This document shows positions 1 through 7,400 of a stretch of 9,193 nucleotides of DNA, piece by piece (positions within the stretch are counted from its first letter, which is position 1; each line of letters starts with the position of its first letter). Position numbers and translations under genes: made by a program. The stretch is from the NCBI GenBank assembly GCA_021155145.1, contig JAJNPX010000477.1:1-9193 (forward strand), read 5' to 3'. The notes beneath the pieces are model-generated. The model searched no databases. It saw only the letters and a program-made list of their open reading frames with translations, and was not told the origin of the DNA. The DNA comes from Acidisarcina sp. GTDB lineage: Bacteria > Acidobacteriota > Blastocatellia > Pyrinomonadales > Pyrinomonadaceae.

Positions 1-247
1 CCTTACCGACCGAAATGTTCGCACCGGCAGTGAAGGTGCCGTCGAGGCGTTCGAGGGCGACAAGATTTCCACCGTCGTCGACCACGGCGATAACGCCGCC
101 CGGTGCGTTATTCGTCTTTGCGTAGGCCTTGGCGCCCTCGATGACCAGCCGTGCGCCGTCGAGAGTAATGGACCTCTTTTCAAATGTTTGGGCATTCGAC
201 GACAATGCCGCGAATGTGATGACAAAAATGATCAGTGCTTGTTTCAT
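1..247 (-). CDS. Exported GlcG/HbpS-family (DUF336) protein, 3' end cut by window
   Basis: The ATG lies at 247-245, and 82 codons are visible before the left edge. Residues 1-20 form a signal peptide: a Lys, a hydrophobic run (ALIIFVITFAAL), then SSNAQ as the likely cleavage region. The rest matches the start of the GlcG/HbpS fold (PF03928): an ITLDGA..VIEGAKAYAK helix, then the family signature VIAVVDDGGNLVALERLDG (about residues 52-70) and TAGANISVGK. Relatives include the haem-binding HbpS of Streptomyces and GlcG, which is encoded with glycolate oxidase genes. Many are exported and of unknown role, so function is not assigned. No clear Shine-Dalgarno sequence precedes the ATG (the upstream bases are an A/T run). 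It lies 82 nt downstream of the spondin-domain gene on the same strand and is probably co-transcribed with it. The family call is firm; a haem-binding role is only a possibility. Confidence 0.85.
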   Translation of the reverse strand, partial: MKQALIIFVITFAALSSNAQTFEKRSITLDGARLVIEGAKAYAKTNNAPGGVIAVVDDGGNLVALERLDGTFTAGANISVGK

Positions 248-260
248 AGTAAATTTTTGT

Positions 261-290
261 GGGCGGCGGGACTGCTTCGGTCTGCCGCCC
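261..290 (-). repeat. GC-rich hairpin between the spondin and GlcG-like genes
   Basis: GGGCGGC (261-267) pairs with GCCGCCC (284-290). An inner GGAC (269-272) can pair with GTCT (280-283), leaving a 7-nt loop. In the minus-strand transcript the hairpin ends 13 nt before the GlcG-like ATG. The bases after it are A-rich with only three U, so it is not a standard intrinsic terminator. It could be a partial terminator or attenuator, an mRNA-stabilising stem, or a feature that affects initiation. The same 82-nt gap also holds a perfect 12-bp palindrome GTTCGATCGAAC (319-330) touching the spondin stop codon. Confidence 0.6.
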
Positions 291-329
291 GGATCATTGC
301 CCGTAAGCCTAACGGCCCGTTCGATCGAA

Positions 330-1055
330 CTACTTAGCGGTGATCGTCACGCGAAGAACGTCCTTCGTGTTCGGATAGGTGAAACCGTCATTGACCAGAC
401 GGACCACGCCATTTTCCGCCTTGCCCGTGTTTGCCATTTTCTGGCGAGGTGCCTGTTCGTCGCCGATCCCGGGAGCCTGATTGACCTCCGTGCCTGCATC
501 CCAGAGAAGAAGTTCTTCTGTGACGTCGCCGTTGAGAGGATTTCCGGCCTTGTCGAAAAGGTCGAGGGCCGTTTTGGGGGCATAGAAGAGGTCATTCGAC
601 TGGCCATACATCGCGATCAGGTTCAACTTCATCCCTTCGCTTCCTTCGAATGAGAACTCATACGAGTTTCCCGGAAGGAGCGGGCCCGGCTTATCGGCGC
701 CTGCAGGTGTATTGAAAATTCCCATGTAGACCGAGCCGACCTTGGTCAGGAGCGACTTCGAAAGGGCCTCGGGGTTTCCGTCCTCAGCCTGGAGTTCCAG
801 TCCAGCGCTTGCCTTGGAGCCTTCATTAAAGAACCATTGTTTCTTGTGATTGACGATAAAGAGTCCCGGTGAAAGAGCAAAGGGGTACCTCGAACCGTCG
901 GCTGCGGCAAGGCCATCAGCGCTGCCAATATTTTCGATCTTTACAGTGAACTGGGCGCTCCGCTTTTTGCCTGCGGACACCTGTAGGACCGCGGTCGATC
1001 CGGCAAAAAGAATGGCCGCACCCGTTAGTCCTAGAACAAATCTTCTAAATATCAT
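330..1055 (-). CDS. Exported spondin-domain protein
   Basis: This 241-residue protein begins with a signal peptide (RR at 4-5, hydrophobic about 6-24, likely cleavage near QVSAG at 25-29). The rest of the chain is one Spondin_N-type domain (PF06468), roughly residues 34-239. Landmarks are FTVKIENIG (36-44), ALSPGLFIVNH (60-70), ASAGLELQAEDGNPEAL (82-98), GIFNTPAGADKPGPLLPG (112-129), QSNDLFYAP (152-160) and LWDAGTEVNQAPG (184-196), then QAPRQ, NTG and a closing DVLRVTIT strand. In F-spondin this fold is an extracellular beta-sandwich that binds calcium; bacterial versions are common but uncharacterised. The start is supported by a hydrophobic leader directly after the ATG and a GGAG 11 nt upstream. 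It is probably the first gene of a unit with the GlcG-like gene and is divergent from doxX. The domain call is confident; ligand and role are unknown. Confidence 0.88.
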   Translation of the reverse strand: MIFRRFVLGLTGAAILFAGSTAVLQVSAGKKRSAQFTVKIENIGSADGLAAADGSRYPFALSPGLFIVNHKKQWFFNEGSKASAGLELQAEDGNPEALSKSLLTKVGSVYMGIFNTPAGADKPGPLLPGNSYEFSFEGSEGMKLNLIAMYGQSNDLFYAPKTALDLFDKAGNPLNGDVTEELLLWDAGTEVNQAPGIGDEQAPRQKMANTGKAENGVVRLVNDGFTYPNTKDVLRVTITAK

Positions 1056-1091
1056 TCCGTATTTATCTCCGTATTCGTGAAATAGTTCTCA

Positions 1092-1114
1092 CAGTCCTGA
1101 TCGTGTCAGAACTG
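1092..1114. repeat. Short inverted repeat upstream of the spondin gene
   Basis: CAGTCCTGA (1092-1100) and TCAGAACTG (1106-1114) form 9-bp arms with one mismatch around a 5-nt spacer. The repeat lies 37-59 nt upstream of the spondin ATG. That position suits an operator or a 5' leader stem, but no regulator can be named. A repeat this short could arise by chance. Confidence 0.35.
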
Positions 1115-1152
1115 CGATCTCAGCCACGTTTATCACCTGTGCGGCCTGGGCT

Positions 1153-1296
1153 ATTCCACGTTGGTCAACCGGCCGGATGTTGGAATACTTCGGCCCGTGA
1201 TCGGAATTTTCAGAACGGTAAATGGACGATCAGGACCTCAATCGGGCATAAGCAGGGAATTTTGGCGTCGCAACGTCGATGCTGGAATATTGGAAC
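1153..1296 (+). repeat. Degenerate GGAAT-centred repeats in the divergent intergenic region
   Basis: The 291-nt gap between the spondin and doxX starts holds no convincing gene. It carries GGAAT cores at 1182, 1203, 1256 and 1284, a GGAAC at 1292 and an inverted copy (ATTCC) at 1153-1157. The best pair is GATGTTGGAATACTT (1176-1190) against GATGCTGGAATATTG (1278-1292). Spacing is irregular (21, 53, 28 and 8 nt), so this is not a tandem array. It resembles a decayed intergenic repeat family or scattered protein-binding sites. No confident -35/-10 pair for either flanking gene was seen. Confidence 0.4.
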
Positions 1297-1330
1297 GAGG
1301 CCGCGGCATAAAGGAGCGATCAGTTAAAAA

Positions 1331-1337
1331 AGAGGGG
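1331..1337 (+). promoter_or_regulatory. Ribosome binding site of the DoxX gene
   Basis: AGAGGGG lies 9 nt before the ATG at 1347. It supports that start over the in-frame ATG at 1356, which has only AAGGA close in front of it. Confidence 0.6.
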
Positions 1338-1346
1338 ATCAAATAA

Positions 1347-1748
1347 ATGAAAGGAATGGAGAACTACATTAGCTGGGCTGCACGCATCATCGTCGCGATC
1401 ATATTGGCGCAGACCTTGTTCTTTAAATTTACGGGAGCGGAAGAGTCACGCTACATCTTTACCACGCTTATGGGGCCGGAATACGAAGCGGTCGGGCGGA
1501 TCGGTTCGGGAATCGTTGAGCTTGTGGCGGTGGTGCTTCTGCTTATCCCGTCAACGAGCTGGCTCGGAGCACTTTTAAGCCTGGGGACGATCACCGGGGC
1601 CATTTTCAGCCATTTGACGATGCTGGGAATAGTCGTCAAGGATGACGGCGGCCTTCTCTTTGGCCTCGCGGTGGTGGTTTTCATTCTAAGCCTAATAGTG
1701 CTGTTCCTTCACCGGCGGGACATCCCCATCGTTGGGCAGATCGCCTAA
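1347..1748 (+). CDS. DoxX-family four-helix inner-membrane protein
   Basis: This 133-residue protein has four hydrophobic helices at about residues 8-26, 48-67, 71-90 and 102-121. They are followed by a short basic cytoplasmic-type tail (LHRRDIP). FFKFTGAEESRYIFTTL (25-41), the GRIGSGIVELVAVVLLLIP block (50-68), GAIFSHLTMLGI (84-95) and DDGGLLFGLAVVVF (99-112) match the common DoxX pattern (PF07681 / DoxX-like). Length is normal for the family. DoxX relatives include a subunit of archaeal thiosulfate:quinone oxidoreductase and a mycobacterial membrane oxidoreductase complex member, but most small bacterial copies have no known reaction, so none is assigned here. It is the only plus-strand gene in the window, appears monocistronic, and ends 13 nt before a terminator. 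Confidence 0.88.
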   Translation: MKGMENYISWAARIIVAIILAQTLFFKFTGAEESRYIFTTLMGPEYEAVGRIGSGIVELVAVVLLLIPSTSWLGALLSLGTITGAIFSHLTMLGIVVKDDGGLLFGLAVVVFILSLIVLFLHRRDIPIVGQIA

Positions 1749-1761
1749 CAGACCTTAAACA

Positions 1762-1801
1762 GGAAAAGAGCCGGCGGTCGAGAGACACACCGGCTCTTTC
1801 C
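1762..1801. terminator. Bidirectional intrinsic terminator between convergent genes
   Basis: AAAGAGCCGG (1765-1774) pairs perfectly with CCGGCTCTTT (1790-1799). GG/CC pairs flank this stem beyond a one-base bulge, and the loop is 15 nt. Read on the plus strand, CTCTTTCC follows for doxX. Read on the minus strand, the stem runs into CTCTTTTCCTGTTT, a better U-rich tail, for the response regulator. Its place between two converging stop codons supports a shared terminator. Confidence 0.8.
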
Positions 1802-1818
1802 AGGTTGGCAGAATAGAG

Positions 1819-2838
1819 CTACGCGAAAACCATGTTGAGTTCGGTAGTCGGCTTGTCCGTTGCGTTCTCGACCTCGCAGATCGCTTTAACGACTGCGGGA
1901 TCAAATTCACGGCCTGACCGAAAAAGCAGCGATCGAAGGGCATCCTCGGTCGAGAGCGGTTCGTCATTTCCACGGGGCCTTCGTGCAGTATCATAAGCGT
2001 CCGCAACCGAAACGATACGGGCGATAAGCGGGATCTGATCTTGGGCAAACCCGTGCGGCATTCCACTGCCATCGTAAGGCTCGAAAAGGTAGCGCAGGAC
2101 GGAAGCTACGGCCTCGAGATCCGGCACGCTTTCGATGATCGCAAGCCCGTCCTCGAAGTGCTTTTCGATCAGGGCCCTTTCTTCGAGAGTGAATGCTCCA
2201 TTCTTTCTGACGATGGGCTGAGGCAATCTGAACAAAGGTATTTCGTGGAGGTACGCCGCCAGACTCAGTACTTCGAAATCTGCGTGTTCCAGTTTCATCT
2301 CTTTAGCGACCGAGATCGCATGGTCGCGTGTACGCTCAGCGTGGGCTCGGGCTAGTTCGTCCTTTAGATCGAGCATGCCCGAAACAACATTCACAAATGC
2401 ATCCTTTGTGGCTTTTAGCTTTCCCTGAAGACGTTCGTTGTGAAGCTGCAGGCTTCGCTGAGCCTTCATGGTCTCATAATGCTGAAGTGAACGCTTTACA
2501 GTTGCCAAGAGATCGCTGTTGATCCATGGCTTGGTAATATATTTGTAGACAATGCCCGAATTGACGGCCTCGACCAGCGTCTCCGCATCGGTGTAACCGG
2601 TCAGCATCATTCTGACGGTCTGCCGGCGCATCTCCGCGGCACGCTTTAAAAATTCCATGCCGGTCATCGCGGGCATTCGCTGGTCCGTAATGATCACGGC
2701 AAAGTCGTGGACCTGCAGCAGTTCGAGGGCTTCTGACCCGCTTGAGGCCGTTATGACCTCGTAGTGCTCCCGAAAGAGACGCTCGAGCAGCCGCAGGTTA
2801 GCCGTCTCGTCATCGACGCATAATATCCTATATCGCAT
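1819..2838 (-). CDS. Response regulator: receiver domain plus degenerate HD-GYP-like domain
   Basis: This 339-residue cytoplasmic protein starts with a complete receiver domain (about 3-118): acidic pair D9/D10, phospho-acceptor D52 in TDQRMP, switch T80 in LTGYTD, and K103 in ITKPW. A helical linker (about 120-165) leads to a C-terminal region built like HD-GYP cyclic-di-GMP phosphodiesterases. H173, H198, H227 and D280 are present, and the EPYDGSGMP stretch (253-261) aligns with the usual ERWDGSGYP. Key residues are changed. The HDIGK motif reads HEIPL (198-202), the HH pair before the DGSG motif reads LF (251-252), and GYP reads GMP. Loss of the HD aspartate and both HH ligands makes phosphodiesterase activity unlikely, so it may act by binding instead. 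The start is set by a strong SD and overlaps the kinase stop. The kinase encoded upstream is the likely partner. Confidence 0.88.
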   Translation of the reverse strand: MRYRILCVDDETANLRLLERLFREHYEVITASSGSEALELLQVHDFAVIITDQRMPAMTGMEFLKRAAEMRRQTVRMMLTGYTDAETLVEAVNSGIVYKYITKPWINSDLLATVKRSLQHYETMKAQRSLQLHNERLQGKLKATKDAFVNVVSGMLDLKDELARAHAERTRDHAISVAKEMKLEHADFEVLSLAAYLHEIPLFRLPQPIVRKNGAFTLEERALIEKHFEDGLAIIESVPDLEAVASVLRYLFEPYDGSGMPHGFAQDQIPLIARIVSVADAYDTARRPRGNDEPLSTEDALRSLLFRSGREFDPAVVKAICEVENATDKPTTELNMVFA

Positions 2839-4249
2839 AACTTTGTTCGACCTCCTTTGAAGTGGAAGAATGTGTCAGAACCGTTTGGTCGGGCGACCGA
2901 TGGCTGGCAGAAACCCTTTGAGGAAGGATCACAGTAAAGGTCGTTCCGCTGCCGAAGGTGCTATCCACCTCGATGCGTCCGCCATGTTTTTCAACGATCC
3001 CAAAAGAGATCGAAAGGCCGAGGCCTGTGCCTTCACCGACCGGCTTGGTAGTAAAGAACGGGTCAAAGATGCGGGACAGGTCGGAAGGTTTTATCCCTTT
3101 TCCCGAATCAGAGATAGAGACGACGACCCTGTCGGTATCGGCGCGTGTTTCTATTCGGACCTCCCCGGTGACATTTCCGACTGCCTGGGCCGCATTAGCA
3201 AGTAGGTTCATCCAAACCTGGTTAAGCTGCGCCGAAAAGCACTCGATCGGCGGCAGATCGGCGTAGTCCCTTATCAAACGTATGTTTCCGCCGCTGAAAT
3301 ATCGTGAAAGGAGGCGGATGGTGGATTCGATACCTTCGTGGATATCTGCTGACTTCAATTCCGCCTCGTCCAGGCGGGAAAAGGTCCTGAGATTCTGAAC
3401 GATGTCTCGGACGCGTTCCGCACCCTCTTTGCAGTCACTGATGATCGACTTGAGATCATCCGATGTCCGTTCGTAGTCGATCTGGCGCTTCATTTCCTGA
3501 TAACCCTTGTTGACATCGTCCGGCAGCTGAACACTATCAAAATATGTCACGAGCTTTAGCAGGTCGTTTACCGACCCGTCGAGAAGGTCGAGATTCCCGT
3601 ATAGAAATCCAACAGGATTATTCAGCTCATGGGCGATGCCGGCCGCTAGCTGGCCGATCGACGCCATTTTTTGATCCTGTACGATCTGGGCCTGCAGACG
3701 CTCGAGCTGCTGTTTGCCACGCATGAGTTCGAGGTTTCGCGCTTCGAGGTCAGCCTTGTATTTCTTTGCATTCTGGATGAGGCTTCGCCGTTCGAGAGCC
3801 CTCTGAACCGTTAGAAGCAGTACATCGTTATCGCAGGGTTTGATCAGATAATCGAAAGCTCCGAGCCTGACCGCGTCGAGCGCGCGTTGAGGCCGGTCAA
3901 CGCCCGAAACAACAAGCACGGCGGTCTGCGGATAGGTCTCGATCACCTTTCTAAGCAGCTCAATGCCGGAAAGCCCGGGCATAATGATGTCCGTTATTAC
4001 AAGCTCGAAATTTGAATGTCGCAGCAATTCGAAGGCATCCAGAACAGAATTAGCCTCGACACAATCGTAGGCAGAGGAGAGAAACTTACCGAAACTGCGG
4101 CGAACCACGGCAGAATCGTCGACGATCAGTATTCGTTCTCTTGGGGTCTCTGGCTGCATCGGCCCGAGGGTGTCGATCGAACCCGTTGGTACGAAGCCGG
4201 AAAGTGTTTGTTGAAGCTGCATAAGTGAGAGTCTCGAGACCGAGCCCAT
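2828..4249 (-). CDS. Soluble histidine kinase with N-terminal receiver domain
   Basis: In this 473-residue protein, an extension (1-37) precedes a receiver domain (about 38-152; D44/D45, phospho-acceptor D87 in TDIIMP, S115, K137). A predicted coiled coil follows (about 155-195). The dimerisation/phosphotransfer helix carries H207 in GIAHELNNPVG, and the HATPase domain (about 303-444) shows the N box NLLANAAQ (348-355), DSGKG (381-385), FDPFFTTK (395-402) and GEGTGLGLSIS (405-415). A 29-residue polar tail ends the protein. No membrane segment or sensory domain is visible, so input probably comes as phosphorylation of the receiver or through a partner protein. All catalytic motifs look intact. 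The start at 4249 has only a weak TGGAACGG upstream; ATGs at residues 10 and 31 are alternatives that keep every domain. It overlaps the regulator gene by 11 nt, which implies translational coupling. Confidence 0.9.
   Translation of the reverse strand: MGSVSRLSLMQLQQTLSGFVPTGSIDTLGPMQPETPRERILIVDDSAVVRRSFGKFLSSAYDCVEANSVLDAFELLRHSNFELVITDIIMPGLSGIELLRKVIETYPQTAVLVVSGVDRPQRALDAVRLGAFDYLIKPCDNDVLLLTVQRALERRSLIQNAKKYKADLEARNLELMRGKQQLERLQAQIVQDQKMASIGQLAAGIAHELNNPVGFLYGNLDLLDGSVNDLLKLVTYFDSVQLPDDVNKGYQEMKRQIDYERTSDDLKSIISDCKEGAERVRDIVQNLRTFSRLDEAELKSADIHEGIESTIRLLSRYFSGGNIRLIRDYADLPPIECFSAQLNQVWMNLLANAAQAVGNVTGEVRIETRADTDRVVVSISDSGKGIKPSDLSRIFDPFFTTKPVGEGTGLGLSISFGIVEKHGGRIEVDSTFGSGTTFTVILPQRVSASHRSPDQTVLTHSSTSKEVEQSYAI
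2850..2858 (-). promoter_or_regulatory. Strong Shine-Dalgarno sequence for the response regulator
   Basis: Minus-strand AAAGGAGGT, a nine-base anti-SD match, lies inside the 3' end of the kinase gene and 11 nt before the regulator ATG (2838). It decides the regulator start and, with the 11-nt gene overlap, suggests efficient independent or coupled initiation. The regulator could therefore exceed the kinase, which has a poor ribosome binding site. Confidence 0.75.
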
Positions 4250-4440
4250 CCGACCGTTCCAGCCAGGGCTGAGATGGACGGGTCAGCAAACATCGTGCAA
4301 GAGCCGTGCCGCAAGGTTGCTGTATAAAGTGTCAAGGAATCTGAAGAACCGGGAAGTTCGCTCCTTAGCCGATGGGTATAATTGCCCACTCTGCGCGGGT
4401 CATTTCGGGGAATTGTGCCTCAACACGAAGCAGGATAGGT
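4250..4440. other. Intergenic region upstream of the kinase gene
   Basis: No gene is convincing here. On the minus strand, toward the kinase, there is a perfect TTGACA (4335-4330) without a -10 at normal spacing, and a TATACA (4326-4321) only 3 nt after it with no good -35. On the plus strand a perfect TATAAT (4377-4382) has no -35 and no gene downstream. The kinase promoter is presumably in this stretch but cannot be fixed by eye. Confidence 0.4.
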
Positions 4441-4474
4441 AAAAAAAGAGAGGCCGGCGTAGTGCCGACCCCTC
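4441..4474 (-). terminator. Intrinsic terminator of the TonB-dependent receptor gene
   Basis: Read on the minus strand, GAGGGGTCGGC, a 5-nt loop ACTAC and GCCGGCCTC form a stem of 4 plus 5 pairs with a two-base bulge and one G-U pair. TCTTTTTTT follows at once, ending at 4441. It starts 24 nt after the receptor stop codon, the expected place and strand. Confidence 0.85.
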
Positions 4475-4498
4475 ATTTTGAATGTCATTTTCAATGGG

Positions 4499-7400
4499 CT
4501 AAAAGACGAACCTGAAACCGAATCGAACGCTCCTCGGAGCCTGGAACAATTGGGGCAGGTTATAACGATTATCCGTGTTTCCCGCGGTATTCGCATACTG
4601 AAGGAAGGTCGCCGAACTGATCTGTCCGTTGAAGACCGCACGAGTCAGACACCTGACCGGTGTATCGTTCGGATCCGCCGTCGGACAGCCGATCAATCCC
4701 GGAGGAAATTCACTGCGAGAGATCGTCTCCCGTCGAGAAAGCTCAGTCGCCTGATTCAATAGATTCAGGACGTTAACGTAACCGATCAAGCCGAAACGAT
4801 TGTCTCGCCCAAAGCTATAGCGGTGGCTTATGCTCGCGTCGGTCTGCGAGAACATATCCGTGCGGCCAAGGTCGCCGCGTCCTGAGACGATCATTCCAGA
4901 GACAACGCCGTAACGTGCCCTCGTGGTGACCGGTGTTCCACTGCCGATCTGGTAGAAGGCGTTGAAGTCGGTCGAGTGCGACTTATTGCCCCACCAGTCG
5001 AAAGTGTAATTTCCGGCGAACTTAACGTAATGGGTCCGGTCGGTCGGCAACAGGCCGTCGTCCGGTTCTCCGTCGAGCGTGAAACCCATGAACGGCAAGT
5101 CGAAGTATCGGCTTACAGCAGGGCTATTGCGTCCGAGCCCGGATCTACGCTGTGATTCGTCAGAGCTTGCCGAACCGGCATAATTACCGAAGAGGCGGCT
5201 CCATGTATAACTGCTGTCCATCGAAAACTGGCCGAAGCGTTTTTGTACACGAGCCTCGACAGCATCATATTCACGTTTCGCTTTAACGACGGTCGCCCCC
5301 GGAATGTCATAGCGGCCGCATGCGGGTTCCGCGCAGACGCCTTCACCCGGATTCCCGATAAAGTATTGTTCATTGTCGTCGAGATCAAGGAAACCGATGT
5401 CGTCGATCGCTCGAATGATGTTCTTGTGGGTATACCGAGCTTCGAAGATGAATCCTTTGCCAAAATCGTAGGCCGTACCAAACGTAAGTTCGGCCTGCTG
5501 AAACGGTTTGATGTCAGGATCGATACGGTTATCCGATGCGAGATTTGAGGGTGTTCTCTGATCCTGGAATCTTATGAAATTGCCAAGCACGCTGGCTCGG
5601 GTATAGGAAAAGATATCCGGATTCACGACGAGAAAGTCGTATACGTCCTGCACTTCGCCTCCAAACGAACCCCGCGGAAGTTCATATTTGAAGCGGTCGA
5701 AGAACCGGCCATAGCTTCCGAAAACTTTCCATTTTCCGTTTCCAAGAATGTCGAACGCCGCGCCAAGCCTGGGAGCGAGCTTGTCAAGCCAATTGAACTT
5801 GATCCCCGGATTTCCTTCACGGAACGAGGGAACGTCCTCGCGTTCTATGCGAATGCCTAGATTGAGGGTCAAACGGTTGGATATCTGCCACGCATCCTGT
5901 GCGAATAGTGCCTCATTCTTGCTGCTGACCTTTCCACTGCGGCCCACCAATGCAAGCTGGCCGTAACCGATGACCTCGGGCCCGTCGATCGGGCAGCCGG
6001 GGATCGCGACTCGGTTAGGACGCGGACATCCATTCTGGTCGAACGTCTGAGCGCTCGGATCAACAAAGAAGTTCAGAGTTCCAAACTCTACGTTGCCCGT
6101 CGTAACATCATTGCTCAGGCCAGTATATTGGTACCCGAATCGAAATCCATGACGGCCGCCAAAGTTGTTCAGATAAACGCCCAAAGTAGCATCGAACGTG
6201 TTTCTGATCGAAATGTCCTTTGTCACAAGGCTGTTCGACTGGAATAGGCGATAACCTGCACCACCTGCCGAACAGGCAAAGTCGGTACAGGTGTAATTCG
6301 TCGATGCGGGAATGCCGTAGCTAAGGATCGCGTCGGCCGTGTTTGGATTGTCCTTGTCAAAAAAGCCCTTTTCATTCAGATAACCCCGTCCGTATCGGAC
6401 ATCGACAGTTAGGAACTGCGTCGGGGTCCAGAAGCCAGATACCCCAACGGTAGTGGCGGGCGTCCGGCCTCCGAATTCGCGTTGCGAATTTGGGCTGGGT
6501 GCCAAGGTGGATGAGGCCCGGGCACTGTCAAGGGTAGTAAACGCGGGCAGGATACCTCTTGTCCGGGTCGGGTTGTAGAGATAGTTCGCGCTGACCTGCA
6601 GCTTTTCATTTATCTGACCGTCAAGCCTTAGGAAGGAATAGTCGCGCGTGATATTCGACGTATATGAATTGGTCACACCGTCACCAAAACGGTAGTTTCG
6701 CGTCGAGTCGATGAACTGCGGAGAGTGAGTTCCGAAGAAGTAGAGATGCTTCTTGATGATCGGACCGCTCAGGGTGGCCGACGGGAAAAAATTCAGTGCG
6801 TCATCCCTTTGCGGGAAGATGTATCGGTTCGCGGCGGTTGGTGCGGTCGCCGTACTGGTGGAAAGAATGCGGCGCGGGCCGGCGTTCAATTCAGAAAGGT
6901 CGAATCCGGCCTCAAAGGCGCCATGAAACTCATCGGAGCCCCGCTTTGTGACCACGTTGATCACGCCGCCCGTTGCTCCGCCGTACTCTGCCTCAAAACC
7001 GTTCGATTTGATCTGGACTTCCTGGATCATCTGAAACGGAATGTTGTTGTTGTCATTCAGAGCGCCGTTGCGAAAGTTGGTGACTTCCTGGCCGTCGATC
7101 ACAAATGAGTTCTCTGACCCGCTTGCCCCATCGATCTGAATTCCGCCGGCGGTAGGTTCACCGCGGACAGGTGCGGCGGCCTTGAGAGCCGACGTAAAGT
7201 TTGTACCCTTTGGAAGTTTTTCAAGGGCCTTTTCTCCAAGGTTCGTTTGGATCTTGCTTGTTGTGGCGTCGATCGTTGCGATGCCTTCCGTCGTGACGTC
7301 CACGACCGCTCCGACAGACGCGACCTTCAATTGCGTGCTTGCGTTGGCGGCACTGCCCAGCGTGACGAGCACCTCGCTCAACGTCACCTTGTCAAAATTG

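Noticed and set aside
319..330. 12-bp palindrome GTTCGATCGAAC at the spondin stop codon
   Set aside because: Exact but short, made of a common TCGA-centred string. No second copy was seen in the window to support a specific binding site.
129..653. 174-codon plus-strand open frame crossing the GlcG-like/spondin junction
   Set aside because: It is antisense to two well-recognised genes and to the hairpin between them. Its translation shows no recognisable domain or sensible signal peptide.
1103..1346. Two overlapping plus-strand open frames (74 and 61 codons) before doxX
   Set aside because: No SD, no family resemblance, and the content reflects the GGAAT repeats read in frame. Treated as intergenic.
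4321..4335. Minus-strand TTGACA and TATACA near the kinase gene
   Set aside because: The hexamers are only 3 nt apart and cannot form one sigma-70 promoter. Neither has a good partner at 16-18 nt.
4377..4382. Perfect plus-strand TATAAT
   Set aside because: No -35 at normal spacing and no plus-strand gene downstream; the next gene is on the minus strand.
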